NCBI GenBank assembly: GCA_946184615.1
Contig: CAMHFN010000012.1
Location: 1 to 64,000 of the forward strand
Direction: 5' to 3'
DNA from: an uncultured Bacteroidales bacterium
Lineage (GTDB): Bacteria; Bacteroidota; Bacteroidia; Bacteroidales; F082
DNA length: 64,000 bases
The notes below the pieces were generated by a model, which saw only the letters and a list, made by a program, of their open reading frames with translations, did not search any database and had not been told where the DNA came from. Numbering within the stretch: the stretch's first letter is position 1; each line of letters opens with the position of its first letter. A program made the translations under genes and the position numbers. Positions 1 through 8,333 of the stretch are shown here, in pieces.

Positions 1-2
1 AG

Positions 3-1019
3 GAGATGGAAGAGATGCACCAGCTATTGGATGCCATCAAGGCCAACGGCATCTCCGCCATCATCGCCTCCGACCAGAGTGTGATCCAATACGCCCGTCA
101 AATTGGCGTGGAGGTCCACATGTCCACCCAATGCAATATCACCAACCTGGAGGCTGTGAAATACTATTCTCAATTTGCCGACGTGATGGTGACCGCACGA
201 GAGTTGAACATCGACCAGGTCCGGCACATCACCGAAGAGATTGAACGGCAACAGATTCGCGGCCCTCACGGGGAGTTGGTTCGCATTGAAGTGTTCTGCC
301 ATGGTGCTTTGTGCATGGCGATCTCGGGCAAATGCAATCTGAGTCAAGATCTCTTTAATGCCTCCTCCAACCGCGGTGCTTGTTTGCAACTCTGTCGTCG
401 CAGCTACGATGTGAAGGAACGTGACGACGGTTATGAACTGGCTTTGGACAACGAATACATCATGTCGCCCAAGGACCTCTGCACCCTACCCTTCCTAGAC
501 CGAGTGTTGGATGCCGGCGTGGAAGTGCTGAAGATAGAAGGCCGCGGACGCTCACCAGAATATACCAAGATGACCGTGGAGGTCTATCACGAGGCGGTGA
601 AGGCCATCCAGGAAGGCACCTTTACCCAAGAGAAGATCGATGTCTGGATGGAGCGACTGAAGAGTGTCTATAACCGTGGTTTTTGGGACGGTTATTACCT
701 TGGTCGCCGCACCTTCGAGTGGTCGAAACAATATGGCTCGCAAGCCACCCAGACCAAGGAGTTCATCGGTACTGTCACCAACTATTTCAGCAGACTGAGT
801 GTGGCCGAAATCCGGGTGGAGACCCACGATCTCAATGTCGACGACCCCATTATGATCATCGGACCTACCACGGGTGTGTATGAAGATGGCATTCGAGAAC
901 TCCGCCTCGACGACGGTCCCGTACCGAGAGCCGTGAAAGGTGACATCTGTTCCATCCCCGTGAAGGCCCTGGTCAGACGAGGGGATAAAGTTTATAAGAT
1001 AGTGAAAAATGAGGAGTGA
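3..1019 (+). CDS. Peptidase U32 family protein (5' truncated)
   Basis: The reading frame is open to the left edge, so the N-terminus lies outside the window; 339 codons remain. The U32 signature is visible around positions 285-345 as EVFCHGALC followed by SGKCNLS, with its cysteines, and a second cysteine pair follows (RGACLQLCRR). A C-terminal beta-rich part (FIGTVTNYF onward) resembles the usual U32 C-terminal domain. Characterised U32 members include collagenase-type PrtC and proteins such as YegQ/TrhP, RlhA and UbiU/UbiV that act in RNA hydroxylation or ubiquinone synthesis, many with an iron-sulfur cluster. The label peptidase is therefore a family name and not a demonstrated activity. 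The next gene starts 5 bases after the stop, so the two are probably cotranscribed. The family call is secure; the substrate is unknown. Confidence 0.9.
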   Translation, partial: EMEEMHQLLDAIKANGISAIIASDQSVIQYARQIGVEVHMSTQCNITNLEAVKYYSQFADVMVTARELNIDQVRHITEEIERQQIRGPHGELVRIEVFCHGALCMAISGKCNLSQDLFNASSNRGACLQLCRRSYDVKERDDGYELALDNEYIMSPKDLCTLPFLDRVLDAGVEVLKIEGRGRSPEYTKMTVEVYHEAVKAIQEGTFTQEKIDVWMERLKSVYNRGFWDGYYLGRRTFEWSKQYGSQATQTKEFIGTVTNYFSRLSVAEIRVETHDLNVDDPIMIIGPTTGVYEDGIRELRLDDGPVPRAVKGDICSIPVKALVRRGDKVYKIVKNEE

Positions 1020-1024
1020 CCTCT

Positions 1025-1822
1025 ATGCAGAACTTCAATATTCACACCCACAGCATCTATTCCGATGGTAAGTCCACCCCACGTGAACACGTGGAGGAAG
1101 CCCTTCGCCAGGGCTTGGTGAAGCTGGGCTTTTCGGAGCACAGTCCCCTACCCTTCGACAACACCTTTTCGGTGAAAAGTGAACGGATGCCCGACTATGT
1201 GGCCGAGATTGCCGCATTGAAGGAAGAATTCAAAAACCGACTTGAAATCCTTTGCGGACTGGAAGCTGATTATATCCCTGGGGTTTCCGAGACTTTTGCC
1301 GTGACCAAGGAAAAATACCATTTGGATTATTTGATCGGCGGCGTGCATCTGGTAGGGCATTCCGCCAACCCCGAGGAACTATGGTTTATTGATGGGCCCA
1401 AATGGGAGATTTATGACGAGGGTTTGATGAAGTTCTTCGACGGCGATATCCGAAAAGGGGTTCGAGCCTTTTATGACCAAACCAACCAGATGATTGAACA
1501 CGAAGCATTCGATATCATCGCACATTTCGACAAGATCAAGATGCATAATCGGGATCGGTATTTTCATGAGGACGAGGAATGGTACCGCAGGCTGGCGCTA
1601 GAAACCCTCGACTTGATCCATCAGAAGGGATTGGTCATGGAGGTCAACACCCGAGGCATTTACAAGAAACGGTACAATGGTTTTTATCCTTCGCCGTGGC
1701 TGCTCAAAGAGGCCCACAAGATGGGAGTGCCGATGATCATTTCAAGTGATGCACATCACTATAGCGAACTCACTTTGGAGTTCGGGGCTGCAGAAAAGGC
1801 CGTCGCTGCAAGCAAGCGATAG
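1025..1822 (+). CDS. PHP-domain phosphatase, histidinol-phosphatase (HisJ/HisK) type
   Basis: This is a 265-residue protein of the polymerase-and-histidinol-phosphatase fold. The metal-binding motifs are all present: HTH at the N-terminus, SEHS, GLEAD, GGVH, AHFD and SSDAHH near the end. That is the set seen in HisK-type histidinol phosphatases, which remove phosphate from L-histidinol phosphate in histidine synthesis. A frame extension begins at a GTG at 1016 inside the upstream stop region. The ATG at 1025 is preferred because GAGGAG lies 8 bases upstream and the protein then begins directly at the HTH strand. It follows the U32 gene closely. No other histidine gene is in the window, so a different phosphoester substrate remains possible. 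Confidence 0.88.
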   Translation: MQNFNIHTHSIYSDGKSTPREHVEEALRQGLVKLGFSEHSPLPFDNTFSVKSERMPDYVAEIAALKEEFKNRLEILCGLEADYIPGVSETFAVTKEKYHLDYLIGGVHLVGHSANPEELWFIDGPKWEIYDEGLMKFFDGDIRKGVRAFYDQTNQMIEHEAFDIIAHFDKIKMHNRDRYFHEDEEWYRRLALETLDLIHQKGLVMEVNTRGIYKKRYNGFYPSPWLLKEAHKMGVPMIISSDAHHYSELTLEFGAAEKAVAASKR

Positions 1823-1830
1823 TTTTCAGC

Positions 1831-1863
1831 AAAAAAAACCCCACCGGTACCTGCCCGGTGGGG
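1831..1863 (-). terminator. Rho-independent terminator of the yceD-rpmF operon
   Basis: A perfect 9-bp stem, CCCCACCGG (1839-1847) with CCGGTGGGG (1855-1863), encloses a 7-base loop. Eight A residues lie at 1831-1838 on the plus strand, giving a T tract after the hairpin only when read on the minus strand, 33 bases past rpmF. Plus-strand transcripts from the PHP gene would form the hairpin without a T tract. Confidence 0.85.
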
Positions 1864-1895
1864 AAAAACAATATAAAGATTATGAAAAAAATCCG

Positions 1896-2081
1896 TTATT
1901 GCTTCGCGGCTAACAGCTGTTTGCCTTTGTAATAAAGGTCACCGTCGACATAGTATGCTCTATGTCTGACGTGCATAGTTCCGGTGACGGGATCGACGGT
2001 CACGTTCGGAGTTTCAGCCTTGTAATGAGTTCTTCTCTTTGCGCCTCTGGTGTGAGACTGTCTACGTTTAGGATGTGCCAT
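1896..2081 (-). CDS. rpmF: Large ribosomal subunit protein bL32 (zinc-ligand-less form)
   Basis: The 61-residue protein starts MAHPKRRQS, the hallmark of bL32, and has the basic N-terminal half (TRGAKRRTHYK) that contacts 23S rRNA. The C-terminal half, which in many bacteria carries four cysteines in two CxxC pairs that bind zinc, has no cysteine here; aspartate, glycine and tyrosine residues fill that region. It is thus a C-minus form, a type known among ribosomal proteins. It lies 33 bases downstream of yceD, the common bacterial pairing, and is followed by a strong terminator. Confidence 0.97.
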   Translation of the reverse strand: MAHPKRRQSHTRGAKRRTHYKAETPNVTVDPVTGTMHVRHRAYYVDGDLYYKGKQLLAAKQ

Positions 2082-2114
2082 TTTACTTTATTTTAAAATG
2101 TTAAACCGTTTGTT

Positions 2115-2636
2115 TTAATTATCTTCAATCTTTAGGTCCTTCAATGCCGCCCACCGGGGATCCGTTTCGGTTTCTTCTTCTGAGGGTTCCTCGTCGTGAG
2201 AAATCAGTGCCAACACTTGAGGGTTGCACTCACCGTCAGGATGGACCCGATGCATCGGTATTGCAAGGATGATGTATTCATAAATCAAAGAACGGACATC
2301 GTAGGCGTGCTCCTCAGCAGGCACTACGGCCACGTCGTCTGACTCTTCGACTTCTTCGGCACCGAACTTGATGTAAAACACCTGTTCGCTCTGGATCGGG
2401 ATGTAGAAATCATCTGCGCATCGGTCACAAGCCACAAGAACCTTGCCTTCAACATGGAAATTCAAGGTCATCATCAGCTCTTCCCTCACCACTTCGAGAT
2501 CCACCGTCACCGCAGCATGCTTCACCTCGGAGTAATCCAAATCGGCAAAGAAGTCGTCGTTGATGTCGAATTTAAAGCTGTGGACACCAAGGGCGAGACC
2601 GCTAACGGGAATCAAGAATTCATTTTCCTTTTCCAT
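2115..2636 (-). CDS. yceD: YceD family (DUF177) protein upstream of rpmF
   Basis: The 173-residue acidic protein has the DUF177 hallmarks: a central CDRCADDF segment containing the conserved cysteine pair, an acidic stretch, and a C-terminal DPRWAALKDL motif. YceD proteins are almost always encoded next to rpmF and have been linked to 23S rRNA and large-subunit assembly, in plants and bacteria alike. Gene order and family agree here. It has its own promoter-like box upstream and is probably cotranscribed with rpmF. Confidence 0.92.
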   Translation of the reverse strand: MEKENEFLIPVSGLALGVHSFKFDINDDFFADLDYSEVKHAAVTVDLEVVREELMMTLNFHVEGKVLVACDRCADDFYIPIQSEQVFYIKFGAEEVEESDDVAVVPAEEHAYDVRSLIYEYIILAIPMHRVHPDGECNPQVLALISHDEEPSEEETETDPRWAALKDLKIEDN

Positions 2637-2656
2637 TTTGCCTCAAAATCGGGCTG

Positions 2657-2664
2657 CAAAATTA
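2657..2664 (-). promoter_or_regulatory. Bacteroidota -7 promoter box for yceD-rpmF
   Basis: Read on the minus strand this is TAATTTTG, a match to TAnnTTTG, 20 bases upstream of the yceD start. The 119-base gap to the upstream protease gene supports a separate promoter. A -33 element is not clear. Confidence 0.55.
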
Positions 2665-2755
2665 AGATTTTTTTTTTAAATAGAAACAATGAAAGGGATT
2701 TTTTTAAAATTTTTGGAAAGGGGCTTAACAGGTAAAAAGGTCAAGGGGAATGAGA

Positions 2756-4366
2756 TTAGCGAGTTTCTGAAGAATTCAGGGCTTCGAGGGCTTTATTCAA
2801 GATGTCGTCCATAGGCCGGTAGATGGGATAGAACCCTTCTTCATCAAAGAGGTCGCGGGCGATATAGGCTTTCAAGAGGATGTCTGTGTTATGTCGTGCC
2901 ACTTGTTTTTCGTTCTCGTTGCCTTTGATACCCTTTTTCTCCGCTTGAGCCACCAATTCATTGAACATGGCATCGGTGACATGGAACGCGCGGTTGAAAT
3001 CGGCCACGGTTTTGTATCGATTCAGTTCGTTACGGTGACGGTCGCAATAATCGAAGGCGTATTGGTAGAGGACTCCGAGGTTAACAATCCTATTGAAATA
3101 ATATTCTGTGCTGTCGTTAACCAGAGGCACATACACATCAGGCATGATACCGCCGCCACCATACACCACCTTGCCTTTCGGTGTGAGGTATTTCAGCGAG
3201 TCGTCGAAATGGATGCTATCCGCAGAGAAGAGTTCCCCGTTCTCGTAGCGGTCGAGTGATTCGAAAAGGTACTCTTCCCTTTTTCCAGAAAAAGGTTTCT
3301 GAATGCAACGGCCTGTTGGGGTATAGTAGCGCGCTACGGTGATACGGATGGCAGAGTTGTCGTTCAGCATCACCTGTTCCTGCACCAATCCCTTTCCGTA
3401 GGATCGGCGACCCACAATGATACCACGGTCATTGTCTTGGAGTGCACCTGCCACGATCTCGGAGGCACTGGCCGATTCATCATCGATGAGCACTGCTACA
3501 GGCAAATCTTCCAGGGCCCCTTTTTTACGTGCATGAAACATGGTTTTAGGACGGAACCGGCCTTCGGTGAATACCACCAGACTGCCTTTGGGCAGGAACT
3601 CATCGACGATGTCGACTGCCTCACCGAGGTAGCCGCCGCCGTTACCCCGAAGGTCAAGCACCATCTTCGTCATCCCTTGAGTTTTCAACTTTTTAGCCGC
3701 ATTTACAAACTCTTGGTGAGTGGTGGCAGAGAAACGGCTCAGTTTGATATACCCTGTCACATCATCGAGCATATAGGCGATGTCGACACTATACGTTGGG
3801 ATGACATCGCGAGTGATGGTAAAGTCAAGGAGTCCTTCAACGCCGCGACGGTAATTTTTCACTCTGACTTTGGTTCCTTTGGGGCCTTTCAGCAGACGCA
3901 TCACCGAGTCGTTTTTGATTTTAACTCCAGCAATGAGTGAGTCGTTGACATACACGATACGGTCACCCGCCATGATACCCACTTTTTCAGAGGGACCTCC
4001 TTTAATGGTGTTGACAATGGTCACCGTATCCTCAACGATGCGAAACTGCACCCCAATCCCTTCGAAGCTTCCCAACAGGGGGTCGTTGACCGCATCGAAT
4101 TCCTCTTTTGAGATGTACTGGCTATGGGGGTCCAACTCATCCATCATGGCGATGATGGCTTCTTCCTCAAGTTTAGCCTTTTTGAAAGTATCGACGTACA
4201 TATTATTAATATAGTACATCACTTCATCGAATTTGCTAGCGGCAGCCACTTTAGGGTTACGTTTCAAGAGGATATTCTCACTAACCACGCTCACGAAGAT
4301 GCCTACAAGCAATCCGAGAATCACCGTCCAAAGGATGGGATTGGAGTTTTTGTTACGGTCCATCAT
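2756..4366 (-). CDS. C-terminal processing (tail-specific) protease, S41 family
   Basis: The 536-residue protein has an N-terminal membrane anchor (about residues 11-33), a PDZ domain (about 95-185, with the carboxylate-binding loop FEGIGVQF) and an S41 protease core. The nucleophile is probably Ser300 in ESASASE and the general-base lysine Lys325 in SYGKG, 25 residues apart as in the Prc/CtpA enzymes. It should be a periplasmic serine protease that trims or degrades proteins from their C-termini. It follows fabD by 14 bases and is the last gene of the kinase-porW-bactofilin-fabD run, so its expression is probably tied to theirs. Confidence 0.95.
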   Translation of the reverse strand: MMDRNKNSNPILWTVILGLLVGIFVSVVSENILLKRNPKVAAASKFDEVMYYINNMYVDTFKKAKLEEEAIIAMMDELDPHSQYISKEEFDAVNDPLLGSFEGIGVQFRIVEDTVTIVNTIKGGPSEKVGIMAGDRIVYVNDSLIAGVKIKNDSVMRLLKGPKGTKVRVKNYRRGVEGLLDFTITRDVIPTYSVDIAYMLDDVTGYIKLSRFSATTHQEFVNAAKKLKTQGMTKMVLDLRGNGGGYLGEAVDIVDEFLPKGSLVVFTEGRFRPKTMFHARKKGALEDLPVAVLIDDESASASEIVAGALQDNDRGIIVGRRSYGKGLVQEQVMLNDNSAIRITVARYYTPTGRCIQKPFSGKREEYLFESLDRYENGELFSADSIHFDDSLKYLTPKGKVVYGGGGIMPDVYVPLVNDSTEYYFNRIVNLGVLYQYAFDYCDRHRNELNRYKTVADFNRAFHVTDAMFNELVAQAEKKGIKGNENEKQVARHNTDILLKAYIARDLFDEEGFYPIYRPMDDILNKALEALNSSETR

Positions 4367-4380
4367 GCTCCGAGCTTAGC

Positions 4381-5280
4381 TCATTCGGCAGGTTGTGCGA
4401 TAGAAGCGCTTGACATCTCAAGATTGCGGTCCACCTTTTTGAAGAGGCCTTGCAACACTGTGCCAGGTCCCACCTCAGTGATGCTATTGACACCGTTGGC
4501 GATCATATTTTGCATCGTTTGGGTCCAGCACACGGGCGACGTCAATTGAGCCACCAGGTTTTTCTTGATGATTTCAGGATCGGTGACCGACTGTCCTGTG
4601 ACGTTTTGATACACTGGGCAGATACCGAGGTTGAATTTGGTGGTGTTGATTGCTTCGGCCAGTTCCACGCGAGCTGGTTCCATAAGGGGGCTATGAAACG
4701 CTCCACCGACTTTAAGGGGCAGCACTCTCTTGGCACCTGCTTCTTGGAGTTTTTCTGTAGCTTTAGCTACGCCTTCGACGGTTCCAGAAATGACGATTTG
4801 GCCAGGTGAGTTATAGTTTGCCGGGACGACCACGGTGTCATGGATAGAAGCACAGATGCTTTCAACCACGCTATCTTCCATACCGATGACGGCGGCCATG
4901 GTACCCGGTTGCAACTCACACGCTTTCTGCATGGCGTTGGCGCGTTTGGCCACTAGACGCAAACCATCCTCAAAAGTCAGCACTTTGTTGGCGACCAGAG
5001 CGGAAAACTCGCCCAACGAATGGCCGGCGACCATATTGGGTTGAAAGTCCTCCAATACCGAAGCCAAGATGACAGAATGAAGAAAGATTGCTGGTTGGGT
5101 GACTTTCGTTTGACGGAGATCCTCGTCGGTGCCATCGAACATCAGGTCTGTAATTTTAAAGTCTAAAATTTTGTTGGCTTTATGGAACAAATCCTTCGCC
5201 TTCGATGAATGGTCGAAGAGGTCTTTCCCCATGCCAACAAACTGGGCCCCTTGCCCAGGAAAAACATAAGCTTTTATCAT
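4381..5280 (-). CDS. fabD: Malonyl-CoA:ACP transacylase
   Basis: The 299-residue protein begins with the FPGQGAQ motif typical of malonyl transacylases. It carries the nucleophile elbow GHSLGE (Ser88) and the catalytic histidine in GAFHSP (His196). It transfers malonyl groups from CoA to acyl carrier protein to start fatty-acid elongation in the cytosol. Length is normal. It lies 15 bases after the bactofilin gene and 14 bases before the protease gene. Other fab genes are not adjacent, which is unusual for a fatty-acid gene but fits an envelope-growth operon. Confidence 0.97.
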   Translation of the reverse strand: MIKAYVFPGQGAQFVGMGKDLFDHSSKAKDLFHKANKILDFKITDLMFDGTDEDLRQTKVTQPAIFLHSVILASVLEDFQPNMVAGHSLGEFSALVANKVLTFEDGLRLVAKRANAMQKACELQPGTMAAVIGMEDSVVESICASIHDTVVVPANYNSPGQIVISGTVEGVAKATEKLQEAGAKRVLPLKVGGAFHSPLMEPARVELAEAINTTKFNLGICPVYQNVTGQSVTDPEIIKKNLVAQLTSPVCWTQTMQNMIANGVNSITEVGPGTVLQGLFKKVDRNLEMSSASIAQPAE

Positions 5281-5295
5281 GGATTCAAAATGGTT

Positions 5296-5655
5296 TTAGA
5301 TTTTCTTTGGTTGTGGAGCTGCCATCGTTTGCGACATCTGGCATTTTCCGGTGAAAACAGCCCCTACTTCAATGCAGAGTTGTTTGGTGTTCATGTCGAT
5401 TTCAACCTTTGAAGTCGACTTCAATGTGGCAAGTTCCTCACAAGTGAGGATGCCTTTGACCATGCCAGAGATGTCGGCCTGTTTGCAAGTGACATCGCCT
5501 TCGATGATCCCCGTTGGACCAACGATGATTTTGCCGTTCGACTTCAGTGATCCGATGAGTTTTCCATCAACCCTGATGTCACCACTGGACTCGATGTCCC
5601 CTTTGATAACGGTGTCTTTTCCGATTAAGTTTTTGATTGGTGATTCCATTGCCAT
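5296..5655 (-). CDS. Bactofilin (polymer-forming cytoskeletal protein)
   Basis: The 119-residue protein is one bactofilin beta-helix domain: a run of short repeated strands rich in glycine and valine (for example KGDIESSGDIRVDGK, then VGPTGIIEGDV). Bactofilins polymerise without nucleotide into filaments that locally organise envelope synthesis, stalks or motility machinery, often with M23 peptidases. It is flanked by the PorW/SprE lipoprotein gene (8 bases upstream) and fabD. Either MAMESP (start at 5655) or MESP (5649) could be the N-terminus. Confidence 0.92.
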   Translation of the reverse strand: MAMESPIKNLIGKDTVIKGDIESSGDIRVDGKLIGSLKSNGKIIVGPTGIIEGDVTCKQADISGMVKGILTCEELATLKSTSKVEIDMNTKQLCIEVGAVFTGKCQMSQTMAAPQPKKI

Positions 5656-5663
5656 AGTATAAG

Positions 5664-8321
5664 TTATTTAGAATTTTCTTGAATGAATGTTTTATAGTCA
5701 TCGATTTTCTTTTCTTTGCAGAAGACCGCAAAATTGCTCACTGAGACCGGCAGTGCCGAATACGTTGTTTTGTCCATTCCGCCAAAAATATAATCTGTGA
5801 GGAACATGGAAGTGACATAGTCTTGTGCCTCTTGTTCATTATCGAAAGAGCCCAAATAGACCACTGCCAAATCGTCGCCGAAGAGGAGGTTCTTCATGTC
5901 AAATTCCTTGAAACGGTACTGTTTTTTGTTGAAATCCGTGATACGGACTTTTAAGGCTTCTGTCTTGGTTTTCTTCGGATTGAACACCACCATGACGAAG
6001 TGTTTGGCCAAGGGTTCGTACTTGTAGGGGGACTCCGGTTTTTTCTCTCCTTCCGATTCTTTGGCACCGGCCACGTGGTCGAGTTTGATACCGAGGTTAT
6101 ATTCTTTATTGACTTCCTGAAGGAGGGTGAGCGCATATTCGTGAACGCTGCTAGTCGGATAGTTTTGTACCACACGGAGCAAGGCATAAGCCATGCTATC
6201 GACGGTTTCGAGACGTCCGCGTGCCACGGCATCAAGGAGGGCAAAGCGTGGGGCCAAGGCGGTGTCGGAAGCATATTGCTCCAAGGCACGCTCTGCATTC
6301 ATTCTGACACGATAATACTGTCCCTGCTGATAGGCATCATAGGTTCTAGTGTAGAGATCCGAGGCCTGTAGCGATTCTTCCTCAAGTTTTTTATAGTAAT
6401 TTGGGTCGAGGATGAAGTTCGCATAGCTTGATTCGGGGTATTTGCTTAGGATTTTGCCTTTGTAAAGGTCCGCCTTTTCATTGTTTTGCTCGTCGTTATA
6501 CATTTTATAGAGCGCATACCAGGCTGGCAGTTCATGTTCATTCCCTGGATATCGGTGGTCGAGTCGCTCGTAGGCATCGATAGAACGAGGATAGTCTGAC
6601 AGGCGGTCAAGGTAGATGAACCCCACGTTGTAGAGGGCACCTGCGATCTGCTTATGGGCGGCTTGTTGTTGTTCATCGGTAAAGGGAAGATCCTGCATGT
6701 AGTAAGCGCGGTCGTGATTTGTGACGGCTTTTTCGTCCTTGTCTTTTTCCTCACCATCTTCTTTCTTTCCTCCGGAGCCATCATCGGCGAGTCCCCCGGC
6801 GCTGATACTACGTTTGTCGGAGATACGCCAGTTATCCTCCAATTTACGCATGCCCCATTTCCGTGAGAATTCCGTGAAGCCATTTTGTATGGTGGTCGGA
6901 TTATAGAAGTACCAATTACCTGTAGCTTTGGGGTCGTCGCCTTTGATCTCGGTTTTTCCGACGGCTCCACCCATCAAGGCAAGTTGTTCTTCATATTCTT
7001 CTCTTTCCTTTTCAATTTTTTCCTGTTCGATTACATCTTCTATGATTTTGTCGATCAATGCATTACGACTTACCGAATCCATGTTGGCCACTCGGATAAG
7101 GCTGTCTTGGTCACGAATGAGGGTGAGGTTCGTCACCAAATCGTTGAGGGTTTGCGAGATGTTGGCGATACTATCATAGTCGGGATAAGTCTCACGGTTC
7201 ATGGCGCGGACAGCAGTGTCGTAATACGCTTGAGACAGTTCATAGTTATTGCGATCGAAGAGGAGCGTGGCCACTTTCAGGGAGGACATGGCACGTTGGA
7301 TTTGGTTGGCTTTGGCATTAGCCACTGATTCACGGTAATAGCCGATGGCTTTATCGGGGTTGCCTTCTCTCATAGCCAGTTCAGCCATGGCAAAGTAAAT
7401 ACGGTCGATATATTCCTCGTTTTTCTTTTCGTCAAGCATCCGGTTAAGCATCCGGTACATTTCTTTGGCGTTGCCCGCCGAGCCCATGCGCGCCATGTTC
7501 ATTTTGGCTTCGAAGAGCATCTCGTATTTCGGGTTTTTCTTGGTCACCTTGCGGAACCATTCGATGGCATGGTTGGCATCGTCGAGTTGCATATAGATTT
7601 GTCCTAAGATGAACATGCAGCGCAGTCGCATCTCACGATCGTTGTTCTGTATCATGCCCGATTTCAGGTAGGCAATTGCTTTACGGTAATCTTTCGTGGC
7701 GATATAATAATCAGCGATGGTAAGGTCAAGGTTGCGGTACAGTTCCTTAGGCATTTTTTTCATGTTAGCCGTCTTGCTTTGGAGCAGTTCTATCGTAGCG
7801 ATGGCTTTGGAATACTGTTCGGTTTCGATGTAGGTCTTGGCGAGCCATAGATTGGCAACGAGGGCGATGTCGTTGTAGTTGAACTCTGTGCTGACAAAGT
7901 CGAAGGTACGTTTGGCTGGGATAAAGTCATGTTTGTAAAAATGCGCTTTACCCATGACGAGATAAGCGTCATCAATCCATTTCACACGTTCTTTTCCATT
8001 AAACTTCATGGAGTGTTTTTGGACGCAAATGGAGGTCTTTTGCAGGGCACGGTCCATCTGTGCGTTTAGAGCCATGGCCTCGGTTTTGTCGCCATAGTTA
8101 TAAACACGCAATATTTTTGTATAATCTTCTTTTACTGAACTTTTCAGTTGCCTATCACCTTCCTCGATGCTCTGTTGTCCGTTCCAGTAGACGTTATAGT
8201 GGCTGGTGAGGTTATGGAAAGCACGGCGGGTGAGGGTGTTCTTTTTGGTGGAACAGCCACTCAGCAGCAGTGTAGCCGAGGCGAGGATGATAAAGGCAAA
8301 TTTATAGGATTTGTGTTGCAC
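5664..8321 (-). CDS. porW: T9SS outer-membrane lipoprotein PorW/SprE, TPR-rich
   Basis: The 885-residue protein has a lipoprotein signal peptide with lipobox LLSGC (Cys23), followed by the CSTKKNTxxxRxxHNLTxHYNVYWNG stretch characteristic of SprE/PorW. Most of the rest is helical tetratricopeptide-like repeats, with an acidic, low-complexity linker around residues 500-525 (GGKKEDGEEKDKDEK). PorW links the PorK/PorN ring to the secretion channel of the type IX system, so it should sit in the periplasm on the outer-membrane side. It starts 12 bases downstream of the kinase gene. The other secretion genes lie at 19.6-25.6 kb. Confidence 0.9.
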   Translation of the reverse strand: MQHKSYKFAFIILASATLLLSGCSTKKNTLTRRAFHNLTSHYNVYWNGQQSIEEGDRQLKSSVKEDYTKILRVYNYGDKTEAMALNAQMDRALQKTSICVQKHSMKFNGKERVKWIDDAYLVMGKAHFYKHDFIPAKRTFDFVSTEFNYNDIALVANLWLAKTYIETEQYSKAIATIELLQSKTANMKKMPKELYRNLDLTIADYYIATKDYRKAIAYLKSGMIQNNDREMRLRCMFILGQIYMQLDDANHAIEWFRKVTKKNPKYEMLFEAKMNMARMGSAGNAKEMYRMLNRMLDEKKNEEYIDRIYFAMAELAMREGNPDKAIGYYRESVANAKANQIQRAMSSLKVATLLFDRNNYELSQAYYDTAVRAMNRETYPDYDSIANISQTLNDLVTNLTLIRDQDSLIRVANMDSVSRNALIDKIIEDVIEQEKIEKEREEYEEQLALMGGAVGKTEIKGDDPKATGNWYFYNPTTIQNGFTEFSRKWGMRKLEDNWRISDKRSISAGGLADDGSGGKKEDGEEKDKDEKAVTNHDRAYYMQDLPFTDEQQQAAHKQIAGALYNVGFIYLDRLSDYPRSIDAYERLDHRYPGNEHELPAWYALYKMYNDEQNNEKADLYKGKILSKYPESSYANFILDPNYYKKLEEESLQASDLYTRTYDAYQQGQYYRVRMNAERALEQYASDTALAPRFALLDAVARGRLETVDSMAYALLRVVQNYPTSSVHEYALTLLQEVNKEYNLGIKLDHVAGAKESEGEKKPESPYKYEPLAKHFVMVVFNPKKTKTEALKVRITDFNKKQYRFKEFDMKNLLFGDDLAVVYLGSFDNEQEAQDYVTSMFLTDYIFGGMDKTTYSALPVSVSNFAVFCKEKKIDDYKTFIQENSK

Positions 8322-8333
8322 GACGGAATCGGT

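Noticed and set aside
3-1822. U32 and PHP genes as part of histidine biosynthesis
   Set aside because: No other histidine gene is in the window, and U32 proteins are not known histidine enzymes, so the pairing alone does not support a pathway.
1831-1863. Terminator for the plus-strand PHP gene
   Set aside because: Read on the plus strand the hairpin is followed by A residues and not T, so it fits only the minus-strand rpmF transcript.
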